From Roseibium sediminicola (GTDB taxonomy: Bacteria > Pseudomonadota > Alphaproteobacteria > Rhizobiales > Stappiaceae), in the NCBI RefSeq assembly GCF_023156505.1, contig NZ_JALNMJ010000002.1, positions 268,392 through 332,391 on the forward strand: a DNA stretch of 64,000 bases, given 5' to 3'. Positions 29,120 to 39,371 of this stretch are shown here, piece by piece; position 1 is the first letter of the stretch; each line of letters begins with the position of its first letter. The notes under the pieces were generated by a model. The model searched no databases. It worked only from the letters and a program-made list of their open reading frames with translations, and had not been told where the DNA came from. A program made the translations under genes and the position numbers.

Positions 29120-30133
29120 TTAGAACCCGGAGAGCACGATCTTGCCGATGGTCTTGTTGCTCTCGATTTTCTCATGCGCCAGACGCAGATTGGCGGCATT
29201 GATCGGTTCGATCGTTTCCGACAACGTCGTGCGGATCTTGCCCGCGTCGACGAGATCAGCCACCTCGGTGAGAAGCTTGCGCTGTTCCTCGATGTCCGGC
29301 GTCTGGAACATCGACCGGGTGAACATCAGTTCCCAGTGGATCGACACCGCTTTCATTTTGAACGGCATGATGCTGAAGTTGGCCGGATCGTCGATCAGCA
29401 GGAACCGGCCCTGAGGCGCGATCAATTCGGCGATGTCCTCCAGATGCTGGTCCGTGTGGGTCGTGGAAAAGACATAACCGGGAGCCTCCAGTCCGAGCGC
29501 CTGGAGCTGGGCAGCCATCGGTTTGGAATGGTCGAGGACGTGATGCGCGCCGAGTTCCTTGACCCAGGCCAGGCTTTCCGGCCGGGAAGCCGTTGTGATC
29601 ACGGTCAAATCGGTCAGCTGGCGGGCAAGCTGAACGGCGATCGAGCCGACACCGCCGGATCCGCCAATGATCAGCACCGTCTTTGCACCTGAGGGAACCG
29701 GATCCTTGACTTTGAGCCTGTCGAAAAGCGCTTCCCAGGCAGTGATGGCCGTCAAGGGCAGCGCCGCTGCCTCCGAGAAGCCAAGACTTTTGGGTTTGCG
29801 GCCGACAATGCGTTCGTCGACCAGATGAAATTCGGAATTTGTGCCCGCACGGGTGATGTCGCCTGCATAATAGACTTCGTCGCCGACCGTGTATCCGGTC
29901 ACATCCGGACCGACCTCGGCCACAACACCTGCCGCGTCATAGCCGAGGACGACCGGCTGCCCGTTTTGGGCGGGACGGGACTTCCGGACTTTGGTGTCGA
30001 CCGGATTGACCGCAATGGCCTTGATCTCGACCAGCAGGTCGCGGCCGTTGGGGACCGGGCGGGGCAGGTTGAGATCGGTGAGAGCGTTTGCATCGCTGAT
30101 GGGACGCGGTTCGTAATAGCCGATGGTACGCAT
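29120..30133 (-). CDS. Zinc-type alcohol dehydrogenase-like / NADPH:quinone oxidoreductase
   Basis: A 337-residue medium-chain dehydrogenase. The N-terminal GroES-like fold contains VLGYDAAGVVAEVG, and the Rossmann motif is IIGGSGGVGSIAVQLA near residue 155. The catalytic zinc ligands of true alcohol dehydrogenases are absent, so it belongs to the zinc-free QOR/ZTA1-like group that reduces quinones or electrophiles. AGGAGG lies before ATG 30133. It is divergent from an HxlR regulator, a common arrangement in which HxlR controls the oxidoreductase in response to electrophile or redox stress (inference). Confidence 0.85.
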   Translation of the reverse strand: MRTIGYYEPRPISDANALTDLNLPRPVPNGRDLLVEIKAIAVNPVDTKVRKSRPAQNGQPVVLGYDAAGVVAEVGPDVTGYTVGDEVYYAGDITRAGTNSEFHLVDERIVGRKPKSLGFSEAAALPLTAITAWEALFDRLKVKDPVPSGAKTVLIIGGSGGVGSIAVQLARQLTDLTVITTASRPESLAWVKELGAHHVLDHSKPMAAQLQALGLEAPGYVFSTTHTDQHLEDIAELIAPQGRFLLIDDPANFSIMPFKMKAVSIHWELMFTRSMFQTPDIEEQRKLLTEVADLVDAGKIRTTLSETIEPINAANLRLAHEKIESNKTIGKIVLSGF

Positions 30134-30158
30134 TTAAAAGCCTCCTGATTTGCGTACC

Positions 30159-30188
30159 GCTCAAATTGAGCATAAAATCACTTTATGC
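30159..30188. promoter_or_regulatory. Pair of overlapping inverted repeats, candidate HxlR operator
   Basis: GCTCAA-A-TTGAGC (30159-30171) and GCATAAA-5-TTTATGC (30170-30188) overlap by two bases. They sit in the 106-bp divergent region between the oxidoreductase and hxlR-type genes. Confidence 0.5.
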
Positions 30189-30239
30189 AAGAATGCACAT
30201 TTTCGGCACTTACGAACAAAAAAGAACCATAGGCACACA

Positions 30240-30644
30240 ATGGATACCATGGAAAATAGACGCCCGAAGCAGCGCAAGGATATCTATGGCTGTCATCCGG
30301 GCTGCTCGGTCGAAGCCGCGCTCAGCCTGATCGATGGCAAGTGGAAGGGAGTCATCCTGTTCCTGCTTCTGGAAAACGATGTCATGCGCTTCAACGAGTT
30401 CCAGAAGGCTCTGCCCGACATCACCCAGCGAATCCTGACCGCGCAGTTGCGGAGCATGGAGGCGGACGGGCTGTTGGACCGGACCGTTTATCCTGTCGTG
30501 CCGCCCAAGGTTGAATACCGGCTGACTGACCTCGGAGCTTCGCTTGAACCGGTGATCAGGGCGCTTGCCAAATGGGGCAATGACAACAAGACCCTGTGGC
30601 CGAAGGGCTTCAAGCGCGACAGCCACCTGCAGCAGGCCGGATGA
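30240..30644 (+). CDS. HxlR family transcriptional regulator
   Basis: A 134-residue MarR/HxlR-like winged helix. The defining segment CSVEAALSLIDGKWKGVILF contains the redox-type cysteine typical of the family. It is followed by FNEFQKALPDITQRILTAQL and LDRTVYPVVPPKVEYRLTDL. ATG 30240 is chosen over an in-frame start at 30150, which would overlap the divergent promoter. It probably regulates the adjacent oxidoreductase and itself. Confidence 0.88.
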   Translation: MDTMENRRPKQRKDIYGCHPGCSVEAALSLIDGKWKGVILFLLLENDVMRFNEFQKALPDITQRILTAQLRSMEADGLLDRTVYPVVPPKVEYRLTDLGASLEPVIRALAKWGNDNKTLWPKGFKRDSHLQQAG

Positions 30645-30659
30645 TCGCGGAAACCGGTG

Positions 30660-31622
30660 TCAGGTTTCTTCGGAAGCGATGGCCGCGTGTTCCTCGGCAA
30701 TCATCTCTTCGTGATGCTCTTTCGCCTGGACCTCGATGAAGAGCCGCCTCACTGTCGGCATTTCCATCTTGATGGTTCGTTCCAGCGAATAGATCGTCTC
30801 CTCCACCGTGCCGGCGGTCACCTCGTCAATGAAATCGACCGAGAGCGCAAGCAGGATGTCTTCCGGACCCCGGTGCAGGGTGCGGATTTCGTTGAGGTTC
30901 TTGATTGCGGGCGTGGCATTGATGATCGATTCGATCTTTGCAATCACCTCCGGCGACGCACCTTCGCCGATCAGAAGCCCCTTGGTCTCGTAGGCCAGCA
31001 ATGCCGCGGTCGTCCCGAGAATGACACCGATCAGGATCGAGGCGACACCGTCGAGCCAGGCAAGGCCGAGGAACTGAACCCCGAGCAGACCCGCAAACGC
31101 AACAACGAGCCCGAGCATTGCCGCCGTATCCTCGAAGAGAACGGTAAAGACCGTCGGATCCTTGCTGTCGCGTACGGCCGAAAGCAGCGACTTCTTGCCC
31201 CGGGCCCGGTCGAACTCCCGAAATGCCACCCACCAGGCACCGGCCTCGAAGATCATGGCCAGCGTCAGCACAACATAGGCAATGTAAGGGGCTGTGACCG
31301 AATGCGGATGCAGCACCTTCTGAATGCCTTCATAGACCGACACGCCAGCGCCGACGGCAAAGATCAGGATGGCAACGACAAAGGACCAGAAATAGAGCTC
31401 CGCGCCATAACCGAACGGATGGCGCTTGTCGGCGGGTTGTTTGGCCTTCTTCAGCCCCTAGAGAAGGAGGCCCTGATTGCCGGTGTCGACGAGCGAGTGA
31501 ATGCCCTCCGACAGCATAGCGGAGGAGCCCGTATAGGCGGCGGCGGCGAATTTGGTGACGGCGATCAGCGAGTTTCCCGCAAGAGCCGCAAAAATCACCT
31601 TTTTCGAACCATGTCCGGCCAT
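30660..31622 (-). pseudogene. Cation diffusion facilitator transporter interrupted by an in-frame amber codon
   Basis: From ATG 31622 (with GGGAGAAGG upstream) the frame reads a normal CDF N-terminus, including [13 protein letters not shown] with the metal-site His42 and Asp46. A TAG follows at codon 55 (31458-31460). It then continues in the same frame for 265 more codons through HPFGYGAELYFW, the membrane segments and the cytoplasmic C-terminal domain to a stop at 30660. The surroundings (LLL, TAG, GLKKAKQPADKRHPFGYG) show that TAG replaces a residue of an unbroken family sequence. One base change from TTG would create it. Function, if intact, would be efflux of Zn, Fe or another divalent metal. 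It is either a recent pseudogene, a read-through case or a sequence error. Confidence 0.85.
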
Positions 31623-31751
31623 GCCTTCTCCCTGGATCTGTTGGACCAGCTGCCTTGGTAAGGCTGGACCCTATGACGCATTCGTGACTTTGATCAAGCC
31701 AGTTGGCTTGCAAGGATACCGCCGACGCGACTTGAGCCGGGACCGCACCAG

Positions 31752-32129
31752 ATGACAACCAGACAGAACCGGATTTGGGGATTTCTCGTGGCGCTCGCCT
31801 TTTTCCAGTCCCTGCCTGCGGCGGCGAACGACGTCGAGATCGTCAAGGCCACCGCGACACAATCGGGTTCCGGATGGTCCTTCTCCGTTACCTTGAGACA
31901 TGACGATACCGGTTGGGACCACTATGCCGACCTCTGGCAGGTGTTTGCGCCTGACGGGACGCTGCTCGGCGAGAGGGTTCTGCTGCATCCGCACGAGAAC
32001 GAACAGCCATTCACGCGTTCGTTGTCAGGTGTTGACATCCCGCAGGACGTGAATGAAGTCATCATTCGCGCCCGGGACAACGTCCATGGTGTCTCGCCAC
32101 AGGAATACCGGCTGACTTTGCCGCGCTGA
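31752..32129 (+). CDS. Hypothetical secreted protein
   Basis: A 125-residue protein. A signal peptide (residues 1-25, hydrophobic FLVALAFFQSLPAAA, cleavage likely after AANA-type sequence) is followed by a small beta-rich domain, SGWSFSVTLRHDDTGWDHYA to YRLTLPR. It has no cysteines and no recognised catalytic motif. It looks like a conserved periplasmic protein of alphaproteobacteria. It abuts the convergent marC gene by 3 bases. Confidence 0.65.
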   Translation: MTTRQNRIWGFLVALAFFQSLPAAANDVEIVKATATQSGSGWSFSVTLRHDDTGWDHYADLWQVFAPDGTLLGERVLLHPHENEQPFTRSLSGVDIPQDVNEVIIRARDNVHGVSPQEYRLTLPR

Positions 32130-32132
32130 GAA

Positions 32133-32768
32133 CTATTTCTGGATGAAGGCCAGTACGCCGTCGGCGACGAACTGGACCGACAATGCCGCGAGCAGCACAC
32201 CGAGCAGACGCGTGATCACCAGCTGGGCGGTGTCCCCCAGAAGTCGCTCAATCTTGTCCGCCAGCAGAAATGCGCCCATGCAGCTTAACAGGATAAAGGC
32301 GATGACGCCGCCAAGGCCGGCGTAGGTGAGCGTGTCCGGCGCCTGGCTGGAGAGCAGGATGATGGCAGAAATGGCGGCCGGACCGGAAATCAGGGGGATC
32401 GCCAGCGGAAAGATCGCCAGTTCGTTGATCGTGCCGTGATGGGCTTCCGACTCCATGGCTTTTTCGGCGGTTTCCGATTTGCGCGCCTGGCGTTTTCCGA
32501 AAATCATTTCGATCGCAATCAGGAACAACAGGATGCCGCCAGCGACGCGGAAGGCACTGACCGAAATGCCGAGCACGTTGAGCACGGTCTGGCCCGAAGC
32601 GTAAAAAACCAGCAGGATGCCGGCCGCCGTGATCGTGGCCCGAATGGCGACCTTGCGCCGGTCGTGCTTGCTCATTCCGGCGGTAATAGCCAGAAACATT
32701 GGCGCCAGTCCGACCGGGTCGATGGTCACAAAAAGCGTCGCGAAAGCGTTGATATAATAGTCGAGCAT
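32133..32768 (-). CDS. MarC family integral membrane protein
   Basis: A 211-residue MarC/UPF0056 protein with about six membrane segments. It opens with YYINAFATLFVTIDPVGLAPMF and contains PLAIPLISGPAAISAIILLS, both typical of the family. ATG 32768 with AAAGAG upstream is preferred over a start at 32849. The role of the family is unknown, and the older link to multiple antibiotic resistance was not upheld. It is divergent from gyrA, sharing a 218-bp promoter region. Confidence 0.85.
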   Translation of the reverse strand: MLDYYINAFATLFVTIDPVGLAPMFLAITAGMSKHDRRKVAIRATITAAGILLVFYASGQTVLNVLGISVSAFRVAGGILLFLIAIEMIFGKRQARKSETAEKAMESEAHHGTINELAIFPLAIPLISGPAAISAIILLSSQAPDTLTYAGLGGVIAFILLSCMGAFLLADKIERLLGDTAQLVITRLLGVLLAALSVQFVADGVLAFIQK

Positions 32769-32986
32769 CTCTTTGTCCCGGGGCGGTTTTTCAGGTGCGT
32801 TCGGGGCCTTACTATAGAGCTTTGACCTCTGCTTCGAGGCGCTGTCCAAAAATCATTTTTCGAGCCTGTGTATACTCTTTGTAACTTATTGAATTTAAGA
32901 GCTTATTACTTAGGTGGAAAAGGGCCAGGAATTTGGACCGCTGCCTTGAATCGGATATAAAAGACACAGCAATAACAATGAAATGA

Positions 32987-35812
32987 GTGTCTTCCTTGGC
33001 TGACCAGGACAACAGCACCCCCTCAGACGGCCTGCCGTCGGATATCAAACCGGTCTCCATCGTCGAAGAAATGAAGCGCAGCTATCTCGATTACGCCATG
33101 AGCGTGATCGTCAGCCGTGCGCTGCCCGACGTTCGAGACGGACTGAAGCCGGTTCACCGCCGCATCCTTTATTCGATGCACGAGAACGGCTACGAGTGGA
33201 ACAAGCCCTACCGCAAGTCGGCCCGTGTGGTCGGTGACGTCATGGGTAAATACCACCCGCATGGCGACAGCGCGATCTATGACGCCCTTGTGCGCATGGC
33301 GCAGAACTTCTCCCTGCGCCTGCCGTTGATTGACGGCCAGGGCAATTTCGGTTCCGTCGATGGCGACCCGGCCGCAGCCATGCGCTACACGGAATGCCGC
33401 CTTGAAAAGGTCGCGCACAAGTTGCTCGACGACATCGACAAGGACACGGTCGATTTCCAGGAAAACTACGACAACTCGGAAAGCGAGCCTGTCGTCCTGC
33501 CAGCGAAATTCCCCAATCTCCTGGTCAATGGGGCCGGCGGCATCGCCGTCGGCATGGCGACCAACATCCCGCCCCACAATCTGGGGGAGGTTATCGACGC
33601 CGCCATCGCCATCATGGAAAATCCGGCCATGTCGCTGGAAGAGCTGATGCAGATCGTGCCTGGTCCGGACTTTCCGACCGGAGGCATGATCCTCGGCCGG
33701 GCCGGTATCCGCAGCGCCTACGAAACCGGCCGTGGCTCCGTGGTCATGCGCGCCAAGGTCGATGTTGAAGAGGTTCGCAAGGACCGCAATGCGCTGATCG
33801 TCACCGAGATTCCGTATCAGGTCAACAAATCCTCGATGATCGAGAAGATCGCTGAACTGGTGCGCGACAAGCGCATAGAAGGCATCTCCGACATTCGCGA
33901 CGAAAGCGACCGTTCGGGCATGCGGGTCGTAATCGAACTGAAGCGCGACGCGGTTCCGGACGTGATCCTGAACCAGCTTTACCGGTTCAGCCAGCTGCAG
34001 ACCTCTTTCGGCTGCAACATGGTGGCGCTGAACGGTGGCAAACCGGAGCAGATGAACCTCTCCGACATGCTGCGTGCCTTCGTGGCCTTCCGCGAGGAAG
34101 TGATCCAGCGGCGCACGCGGTTCCTGCTGAAGAAGGCCCGTGACCGGGCACATATCCTGGTTGGTCTCGGCATCGCTGTTGCCAATATCGACGAGGTCAT
34201 CAAGTTGATCCGCAGCGCGCCCGACCCGGCAACCGCCCGGTCCCAGCTGATGGAGCGCAACTGGCCGGCCCAGGATGTCGAGGCGTTGATCCGACTGATC
34301 GACGACCCGCGCCACATGGTCCAGGAAGACGGCACCTACAAGCTCTCAGAGGAACAGGCCCGCGCCATTCTCGACCTGCGCCTGCAGCGCCTGACGGCCA
34401 TGGGCCGCGATGAAATCGAGGAAGAACTCAACAAGATCGGCGCCGAAATCTCCGATTATCTTGACATTCTGAGATCGCGCGCGCGCATCCAGGAAATCGT
34501 CAGGAACGAGATGCTGGAGATCAAGGAAGAATTCGCGACGCCGCGGCGGACCGAAATCATCGAGGGCGGACCGGACTTCGACGAGGAAGACCTGATCCAG
34601 CGCGAGGACATGGTGGTCACCGTCTCCCATGGCGGCTACATCAAACGCGTTCCGCTGGCGACCTACCGGGCGCAGCGCCGCGGCGGCAAGGGCCGTTCCG
34701 GCATGGCGACCAAGGAAGAGGATTTCGTCACCCGGCTGTTCGTGGCCAACACCCACACGCCGGTGCTGTTCTTCTCCTCACGCGGCATCTGCTACAAGAT
34801 GAAGGTCTGGCGCCTGCCACTCGGTGGTCCGACCTCGCGCGGCAAGGCCCTGATCAACCTTCTGCCCCTGGAACAGGGCGAACAGATAACCTCCATCCTG
34901 CCATTGCCGGAGGACGAGGAAAGCTGGGCAAATCTCGACGTGATGTTCGCAACCGTGCGCGGCACGGTGCGCCGGAACAAGCTGTCCGACTTCGTCAACA
35001 TCAACCGCAACGGCAAGATCGCGATGAAGCTGGAAGAGGGGGACGGCATTGTCGGTGTCGACACCTGTTCCGAGCATGACGACGTCATGCTGACCACCAA
35101 TTTCGGTCAGTGCATCCGCTTCCCGGTCAATGACGTTCGCGTCTTTGCAGGCCGCAACTCCGTTGGCGTGCGCGGCATTCGTCTGGCGGATGACGACCGG
35201 GTGATCTCCATGCAGATCCTGCATCACATCGATGTCGATGCCGAGGAACGGGCCGCCTATCTGAAACTGTCTCGCGCCATGCGCGGAGAGGCCGATGAAA
35301 ACGGCAATGGAGCGGATGAAGAGGGCGTTGTCGCCGGCGATCTGCCGCAGGAACGCTATGCTCAGATGAGCGCGGCGGAGCAGATCATCCTGACCATTTC
35401 CGAAAACGGCTACGGCAAGCGGACCTCGTCCTTCGAATACCGGGTCACCGGCCGCGGCGGCAAGGGCATCACGGCGATGGCCGTCAACGACCGCAACGGC
35501 GGCCTGGTGGCGTCCTTCCCGGTGGAAGACAGCCACCAGATCATGCTGGTAACCGATGGCGGCCAGCTGATCCGCTGCCCTGTCGACGGCATCCGTATTG
35601 CCGGACGGGCGACCCAGGGCGTGATCGTCTTCAAGACGGCCGCCGACGAGAAGGTCGTCGCGGTGGAAGGCATCTCGGAAGTCGATGACGAAGAAGAGCT
35701 GGTGGAAGGGGAAACCCCTGAAGGCGGCGAAGGCTCTGCCGAGGGCGATGCTGGAAGCGACACCGGAGAGACACCGCCAGCTGAAGGCGGAGACGACGCG
35801 CCGGAAAACTGA
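32987..35812 (+). CDS. gyrA: DNA gyrase subunit A
   Basis: A 941-residue GyrA, likely starting with GTG at 32987. The winged-helix/tower domain carries the quinolone-resistance region [17 protein letters not shown]. Ser and Asp are present at the two main resistance positions (wild type). The catalytic Tyr is in [11 protein letters not shown]. The C-terminal beta-pinwheel has the GyrA-box-like [13 protein letters not shown], and an extra acidic tail (Glu/Gly-rich) makes it longer than E. coli GyrA (875). A hairpin terminator follows the stop. Confidence 0.96.
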   Translation: MSSLADQDNSTPSDGLPSDIKPVSIVEEMKRSYLDYAMSVIVSRALPDVRDGLKPVHRRILYSMHENGYEWNKPYRKSARVVGDVMGKYHPHGDSAIYDALVRMAQNFSLRLPLIDGQGNFGSVDGDPAAAMRYTECRLEKVAHKLLDDIDKDTVDFQENYDNSESEPVVLPAKFPNLLVNGAGGIAVGMATNIPPHNLGEVIDAAIAIMENPAMSLEELMQIVPGPDFPTGGMILGRAGIRSAYETGRGSVVMRAKVDVEEVRKDRNALIVTEIPYQVNKSSMIEKIAELVRDKRIEGISDIRDESDRSGMRVVIELKRDAVPDVILNQLYRFSQLQTSFGCNMVALNGGKPEQMNLSDMLRAFVAFREEVIQRRTRFLLKKARDRAHILVGLGIAVANIDEVIKLIRSAPDPATARSQLMERNWPAQDVEALIRLIDDPRHMVQEDGTYKLSEEQARAILDLRLQRLTAMGRDEIEEELNKIGAEISDYLDILRSRARIQEIVRNEMLEIKEEFATPRRTEIIEGGPDFDEEDLIQREDMVVTVSHGGYIKRVPLATYRAQRRGGKGRSGMATKEEDFVTRLFVANTHTPVLFFSSRGICYKMKVWRLPLGGPTSRGKALINLLPLEQGEQITSILPLPEDEESWANLDVMFATVRGTVRRNKLSDFVNINRNGKIAMKLEEGDGIVGVDTCSEHDDVMLTTNFGQCIRFPVNDVRVFAGRNSVGVRGIRLADDDRVISMQILHHIDVDAEERAAYLKLSRAMRGEADENGNGADEEGVVAGDLPQERYAQMSAAEQIILTISENGYGKRTSSFEYRVTGRGGKGITAMAVNDRNGGLVASFPVEDSHQIMLVTDGGQLIRCPVDGIRIAGRATQGVIVFKTAADEKVVAVEGISEVDDEEELVEGETPEGGEGSAEGDAGSDTGETPPAEGGDDAPEN

Positions 35813-35841
35813 TCCGGCCAAAACGTCCAATCAAAACGACA

Positions 35842-35880
35842 ACAGCGGCCAGGGAGAACCTGAGCCGCTGTTTGCCGTTT
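35842..35880 (+). terminator. Hairpin terminator after gyrA
   Basis: Stem AACAGCGGC/GCCGCTGTT extended by CAGG/CCTG with one bulged base, then TGCCGTTT. It begins 30 bases past the gyrA stop. The T tail is imperfect. Confidence 0.55.
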
Positions 35881-35904
35881 GGGGAGGAAAGTCTTGGAAG
35901 TAGG

Positions 35905-36321
35905 TCAGTTGGCCGTGGGATACCGGGTCAGGATGGTTTCGTTGACGGTCGGTGTCGCCTTCTCAACGGTGACGAAGGAAACGTTGCGGACCCGGTTCGC
36001 GCCGCTCAGAGCTGCGGCGCAATCTTCACTCCAGGCACCCCAGGCCTGCGTCTTGCAGGTCTCGGTGGTCTGAGAGGAAGCGATGCGGTCGCTCTTTGTG
36101 GTGGTTAGTCCCTGCGTTGCCGGGCGGGTCAGGTCTTCCGCCTGCGAGGCATTGCTCGGGTGCATGGTCATGACGCCGGCGGCGATCATGGTCAAAAGCG
36201 CCAGAACAAACACGGCGGCCATTTTGACATGGAAGGCCGGATCGACTGCCTTTGCGCTGAAGGAAAAGGGCTGGGCCGCGCTTTTCGGTGCGGTGCGGGG
36301 GGAAGTGGTCATGCTCCTCAT
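35905..36321 (-). CDS. Hypothetical single-pass membrane protein
   Basis: A 138-residue protein. One membrane segment (about residues 33-53, MAAVFVLALLTMIAAGVM) is followed by a probably periplasmic tail containing two cysteines (ETCKTQAWGAWSEDC). No domain is recognised. The start is ambiguous between ATG 36321 and ATG 36312. It lies between gyrA and coaD on the opposite strand. Confidence 0.55.
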   Translation of the reverse strand: MRSMTTSPRTAPKSAAQPFSFSAKAVDPAFHVKMAAVFVLALLTMIAAGVMTMHPSNASQAEDLTRPATQGLTTTKSDRIASSQTTETCKTQAWGAWSEDCAAALSGANRVRNVSFVTVEKATPTVNETILTRYPTAN

Positions 36322-36484
36322 AGTGCTGGTTCCTGCTCACGTCGATTGATTTCGATGGAGCCACCCTGGACCATTGCGGAAAAGACGGATGTGACGGCCG
36401 TCACATCTTGTCAGTTCGTGGCAGTTGCTGTGCCTTATTCGGCTTTTCCTTGTGAGCGGCGGACAGGCAGAGTAAGGAAGAGCC

Positions 36485-36991
36485 ATGACTCGTATTGCGC
36501 TCTATCCGGGATCGTTCGATCCCGTCACCAACGGCCACATGGACATACTGCGTCAGTCGCTTGCACTGGCCGACAAGGTGGTGGTTGCGATCGGCATTTC
36601 TCCGGGCAAATCGCCGTTGTTTTCCTTCGAGGAACGGGTGGAACTCATTCACGCCTCCGCGCAGGCGGAGTTCACGCCTGAAGAGGCGGAGCGGATCGAC
36701 GTGATTGCGTTCGACGATCTGGTGATCAACACAGCCCGCAGCCAGAATGCCGCCTATCTCGTGCGCGGTCTCCGGGACGGAACCGATCTCGACTACGAGA
36801 TGCAGATGGCCGGCATGAACGGCACGCTCGAGCCGGAAATCCGCACAGTCTTCCTGCCCGCGTCGCCGACTGTGCGCCATATCACCGCCACGTTGGTGCG
36901 TCAGATCGCAAAAATGGGCGGGGAAATCTCCGCCTTCGTGCCCAAACCGGTTGCGGAACCGCTGCGTAATCGGGCACGACCCGGCAACTGA
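36485..36991 (+). CDS. coaD: Phosphopantetheine adenylyltransferase CoaD
   Basis: A 168-residue nucleotidyltransferase. It has the motif [13 protein letters not shown] at residues 8-20 and the C-terminal variant of the ISSTxVR signature ([11 protein letters not shown]). It transfers AMP from ATP to 4'-phosphopantetheine, the fourth step of coenzyme A synthesis. RBS AAGGAAG is 6 bases before ATG 36485. It heads the coaD-ppi-ppi-queA-tgt run. Confidence 0.95.
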   Translation: MTRIALYPGSFDPVTNGHMDILRQSLALADKVVVAIGISPGKSPLFSFEERVELIHASAQAEFTPEEAERIDVIAFDDLVINTARSQNAAYLVRGLRDGTDLDYEMQMAGMNGTLEPEIRTVFLPASPTVRHITATLVRQIAKMGGEISAFVPKPVAEPLRNRARPGN

Positions 36992-37034
36992 TTGTCTTCA
37001 CCTTAGAAACTGGACCGAACCCTAGGAGTTTCCA

Positions 37035-37571
37035 GTGTCACGACTCATTGCAATTTTCACTGTACTGGCTTCGCTTTTCATCCTGCCGGCCGTGGCCCAG
37101 GCGCAGGGCGATCCTGAAAACACGCTCTATCTGGATCTGAAGGATGGCCGAGTGGTTATCCAGCTGCGGCCGGACCTCGCACCGAACCACGTCGCCCGGA
37201 TCAAAAAGCTTGCCCGCGAAGGTTTCTACGACGGCATCGTCTTCCACCGCGTCATCGACGGCTTCATGGCCCAGACCGGCGATCCGACCGGCACCGGCCG
37301 TGGCGGCTCCAATGAACCGGACCTGAAAGCCGAATTCTCCCAGGCTCCGTTCAAGCGTGGCACGCTCGGCATGGCCCGCGCCCAGAACCCGAACAGCGCC
37401 AACTCTCAGTTCTTCATCATGTTCGATGAAGGATCTTTCCTGAACGGCCAATATACCGTCTTCGGTGAAGTCGTCGACGGCATGCAGTTCATCGACAACA
37501 TCACCCGGGGCGAGCCGCCGGCAAACCCGGACAAGATCATCAAGATGCAGGTCGCCGCGGACGCCCAGTGA
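37035..37571 (+). CDS. Secreted cyclophilin-type peptidyl-prolyl isomerase
   Basis: A 178-residue cyclophilin. A signal peptide (residues 1-23, ending AVAQAQG) precedes an isomerase domain with FHRVIDGFMAQTGDP, the active-site Arg in this motif, and NSANSQFFIMF. GTG 37035 is preceded by AGGAG. It acts in the periplasm on proline peptide bonds. A cytoplasmic paralogue follows 46 bases later, suggesting a tandem duplication. Confidence 0.9.
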   Translation: MSRLIAIFTVLASLFILPAVAQAQGDPENTLYLDLKDGRVVIQLRPDLAPNHVARIKKLAREGFYDGIVFHRVIDGFMAQTGDPTGTGRGGSNEPDLKAEFSQAPFKRGTLGMARAQNPNSANSQFFIMFDEGSFLNGQYTVFGEVVDGMQFIDNITRGEPPANPDKIIKMQVAADAQ

Positions 37572-37617
37572 CGCCCCGGCTGCCTTATTCCATTTTCAAA
37601 GACCAAAGGAGACCCCA

Positions 37618-38091
37618 ATGGCCGATATCAAAGACGCCGAAAACACCTTGCTGATGGAAACCAGCCAGGGCCCGATCGTGATCGAAATGAAGCCGGACCT
37701 GGCCCCGGGCCATGTTGCCCGCATCAAGGAACTGGTGCGTGAAGGCTTTTACGACGGTATCGTCTTTCACCGCGTCATAGACGGTTTTATGGCCCAGACC
37801 GGCTGCCCGCAGGGCACAGGCACCGGCGGTTCCGGTCAGAAGCTGAAAGCCGAATTCAGCAAGGAAAAGCATGTCCGCGGCACCTGTTCCATGGCCCGTG
37901 CCATGGACCCGAATTCCGGCGACAGCCAGTTCTTCATCTGCTTCACCGACGCACCGTGGCTTGACGGCCAGTACACGGTCTGGGGCCAGGTGATCGAGGG
38001 CATGGACAATGTCGACAAGATCAAGCGCGGCGAGCCGGTCACCGATCCGGACAACATCGTGTCCCTGAAAGTGGCAGCCGACGCGGCCTGA
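37618..38091 (+). CDS. Cytoplasmic cyclophilin-type peptidyl-prolyl isomerase
   Basis: A 157-residue cyclophilin without signal peptide. It has FHRVIDGFMAQTGCPQGTG, NSGDSQFFICF and WLDGQYTVWG. ATG 37618 has AAAGGAGA upstream. A frame reaching back into the previous gene is not used. It closely parallels the preceding secreted copy and ends at a strong terminator. Confidence 0.92.
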   Translation: MADIKDAENTLLMETSQGPIVIEMKPDLAPGHVARIKELVREGFYDGIVFHRVIDGFMAQTGCPQGTGTGGSGQKLKAEFSKEKHVRGTCSMARAMDPNSGDSQFFICFTDAPWLDGQYTVWGQVIEGMDNVDKIKRGEPVTDPDNIVSLKVAADAA

Positions 38092-38116
38092 TTTCGGCGC
38101 ATTCCGAATTGCATTG

Positions 38117-38146
38117 CGGCGCGGCCTCCGGGGCCGCGCCGTTTTG
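38117..38146 (+). terminator. Intrinsic terminator after the cyclophilin genes
   Basis: A 10-bp stem CGGCGCGGCC/GGCCGCGCCG with a 5-base loop followed by TTTT. Confidence 0.75.
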
Positions 38147-38288
38147 CTGAGCGGGACAGGCCGGGCGGTTGACCCTAGGCGCGTCCGGCATTATGAGCCG
38201 CAGTCAGATCATCCGGCAATCAGGCCCGCTTAAACTGGCGAGCGCCCTTTGCGCCGGTCACTCCCACGGAAACGGCAGTTCATACGCA

Positions 38289-39362
38289 ATGCGCGTCGAC
38301 CAATTTGATTTTGACCTTCCCAATGAGCGGATCGCGCTGCGTCCGGCGCGCCCGCGTGACGCGGCCCGGATGCTGGTGGTTCGTCCGCAAACCGATGCCG
38401 TGCTGAGCGATCTGGGTGTCCGGGATCTGCCCGATCAGCTTGAGCCGGGCGATGCGTTGGTCTTCAACGACACTCGTGTGATCCCGGCCCAGCTTGAAGG
38501 TACGCGCCTGCGTGGCGACATTTCCGCCGGGATCGGCGCGACGCTGCATCTGCGCGCAGGACCGGACCGCTGGAAGGCCTTCGTCCGGCCGGCCAAGAAA
38601 CTCCAGGTCGGCGACGACGTGTTGTTCGAGGGGTTCGGCACGCGGCTGACTGCGGAGGTCGCCGACAAGGCCGACGGCGGTGAAATTCTGCTGGTGTTCG
38701 ATCGCTCCGGCCCGGCGCTAGACGAAGCAATTGCCGCGGTCGGCCACATTCCGCTTCCGCCCTATATCGCCCAGAAACGCGGCGAGGACGATCAGGACCG
38801 ACAGGACTATCAGACGATCTTCGCCGAAAAGGATGGTGCCGTCGCCGCTCCGACCGCAGGTCTGCATTTCACGCCTGAATTGCTGCAAGCCCTGGAAGAC
38901 CGGGGGATCGAACAGCATCGTGTAACGCTGCATGTCGGCGCCGGCACCTTCCTGCCGGTCAAGGCGGATGACACGGACGATCACAAAATGCATGCCGAAT
39001 GGGGCGAGGTGTCCGGGCAGACCGCCGAGGCGCTGCTTGCGGTCAAGGCGCGCGGCAACAAGGTCGTCAGCGTCGGCACGACTTCTCTACGTATCCTGGA
39101 AAGCGCATCCCGCAAAACCGGTGCGATCGCGCCTTTCCGGGGCGAGACCTCAATTTTCATCACGCCCGGCTATCGCTTCAACGCGATCGACGCGTTGATG
39201 ACGAATTTCCACTTGCCACGGTCCACCCTGTTCATGCTCGTCTCGGCCTTTTCCGGTCTGGAGACGATGCGGGCCGCCTACGCACATGCCATTGAACAGG
39301 AATACCGTTTTTACAGTTATGGCGACGCCTCGCTGCTGTTTCCGCACAAAGAGGCTGTCTGA
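38289..39362 (+). CDS. queA: S-adenosylmethionine:tRNA ribosyltransferase-isomerase QueA
   Basis: A 357-residue QueA. It has [31 protein letters not shown] and [17 protein letters not shown]. It builds epoxyqueuosine from preQ1 in tRNA. ATG 38289 gives the standard N-terminus [11 protein letters not shown]; the open frame extends further upstream but without support. tgt follows 9 bases later, so both queuosine genes are cotranscribed. Confidence 0.95.
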   Translation: MRVDQFDFDLPNERIALRPARPRDAARMLVVRPQTDAVLSDLGVRDLPDQLEPGDALVFNDTRVIPAQLEGTRLRGDISAGIGATLHLRAGPDRWKAFVRPAKKLQVGDDVLFEGFGTRLTAEVADKADGGEILLVFDRSGPALDEAIAAVGHIPLPPYIAQKRGEDDQDRQDYQTIFAEKDGAVAAPTAGLHFTPELLQALEDRGIEQHRVTLHVGAGTFLPVKADDTDDHKMHAEWGEVSGQTAEALLAVKARGNKVVSVGTTSLRILESASRKTGAIAPFRGETSIFITPGYRFNAIDALMTNFHLPRSTLFMLVSAFSGLETMRAAYAHAIEQEYRFYSYGDASLLFPHKEAV

Positions 39363-39371
39363 GGACAATCA

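Noticed and set aside
31330-31758. 142-codon minus-strand frame over the CDF 5' end
   Set aside because: It is out of phase with the CDF family sequence. The true frame carries the conserved residues on both sides of the amber codon.
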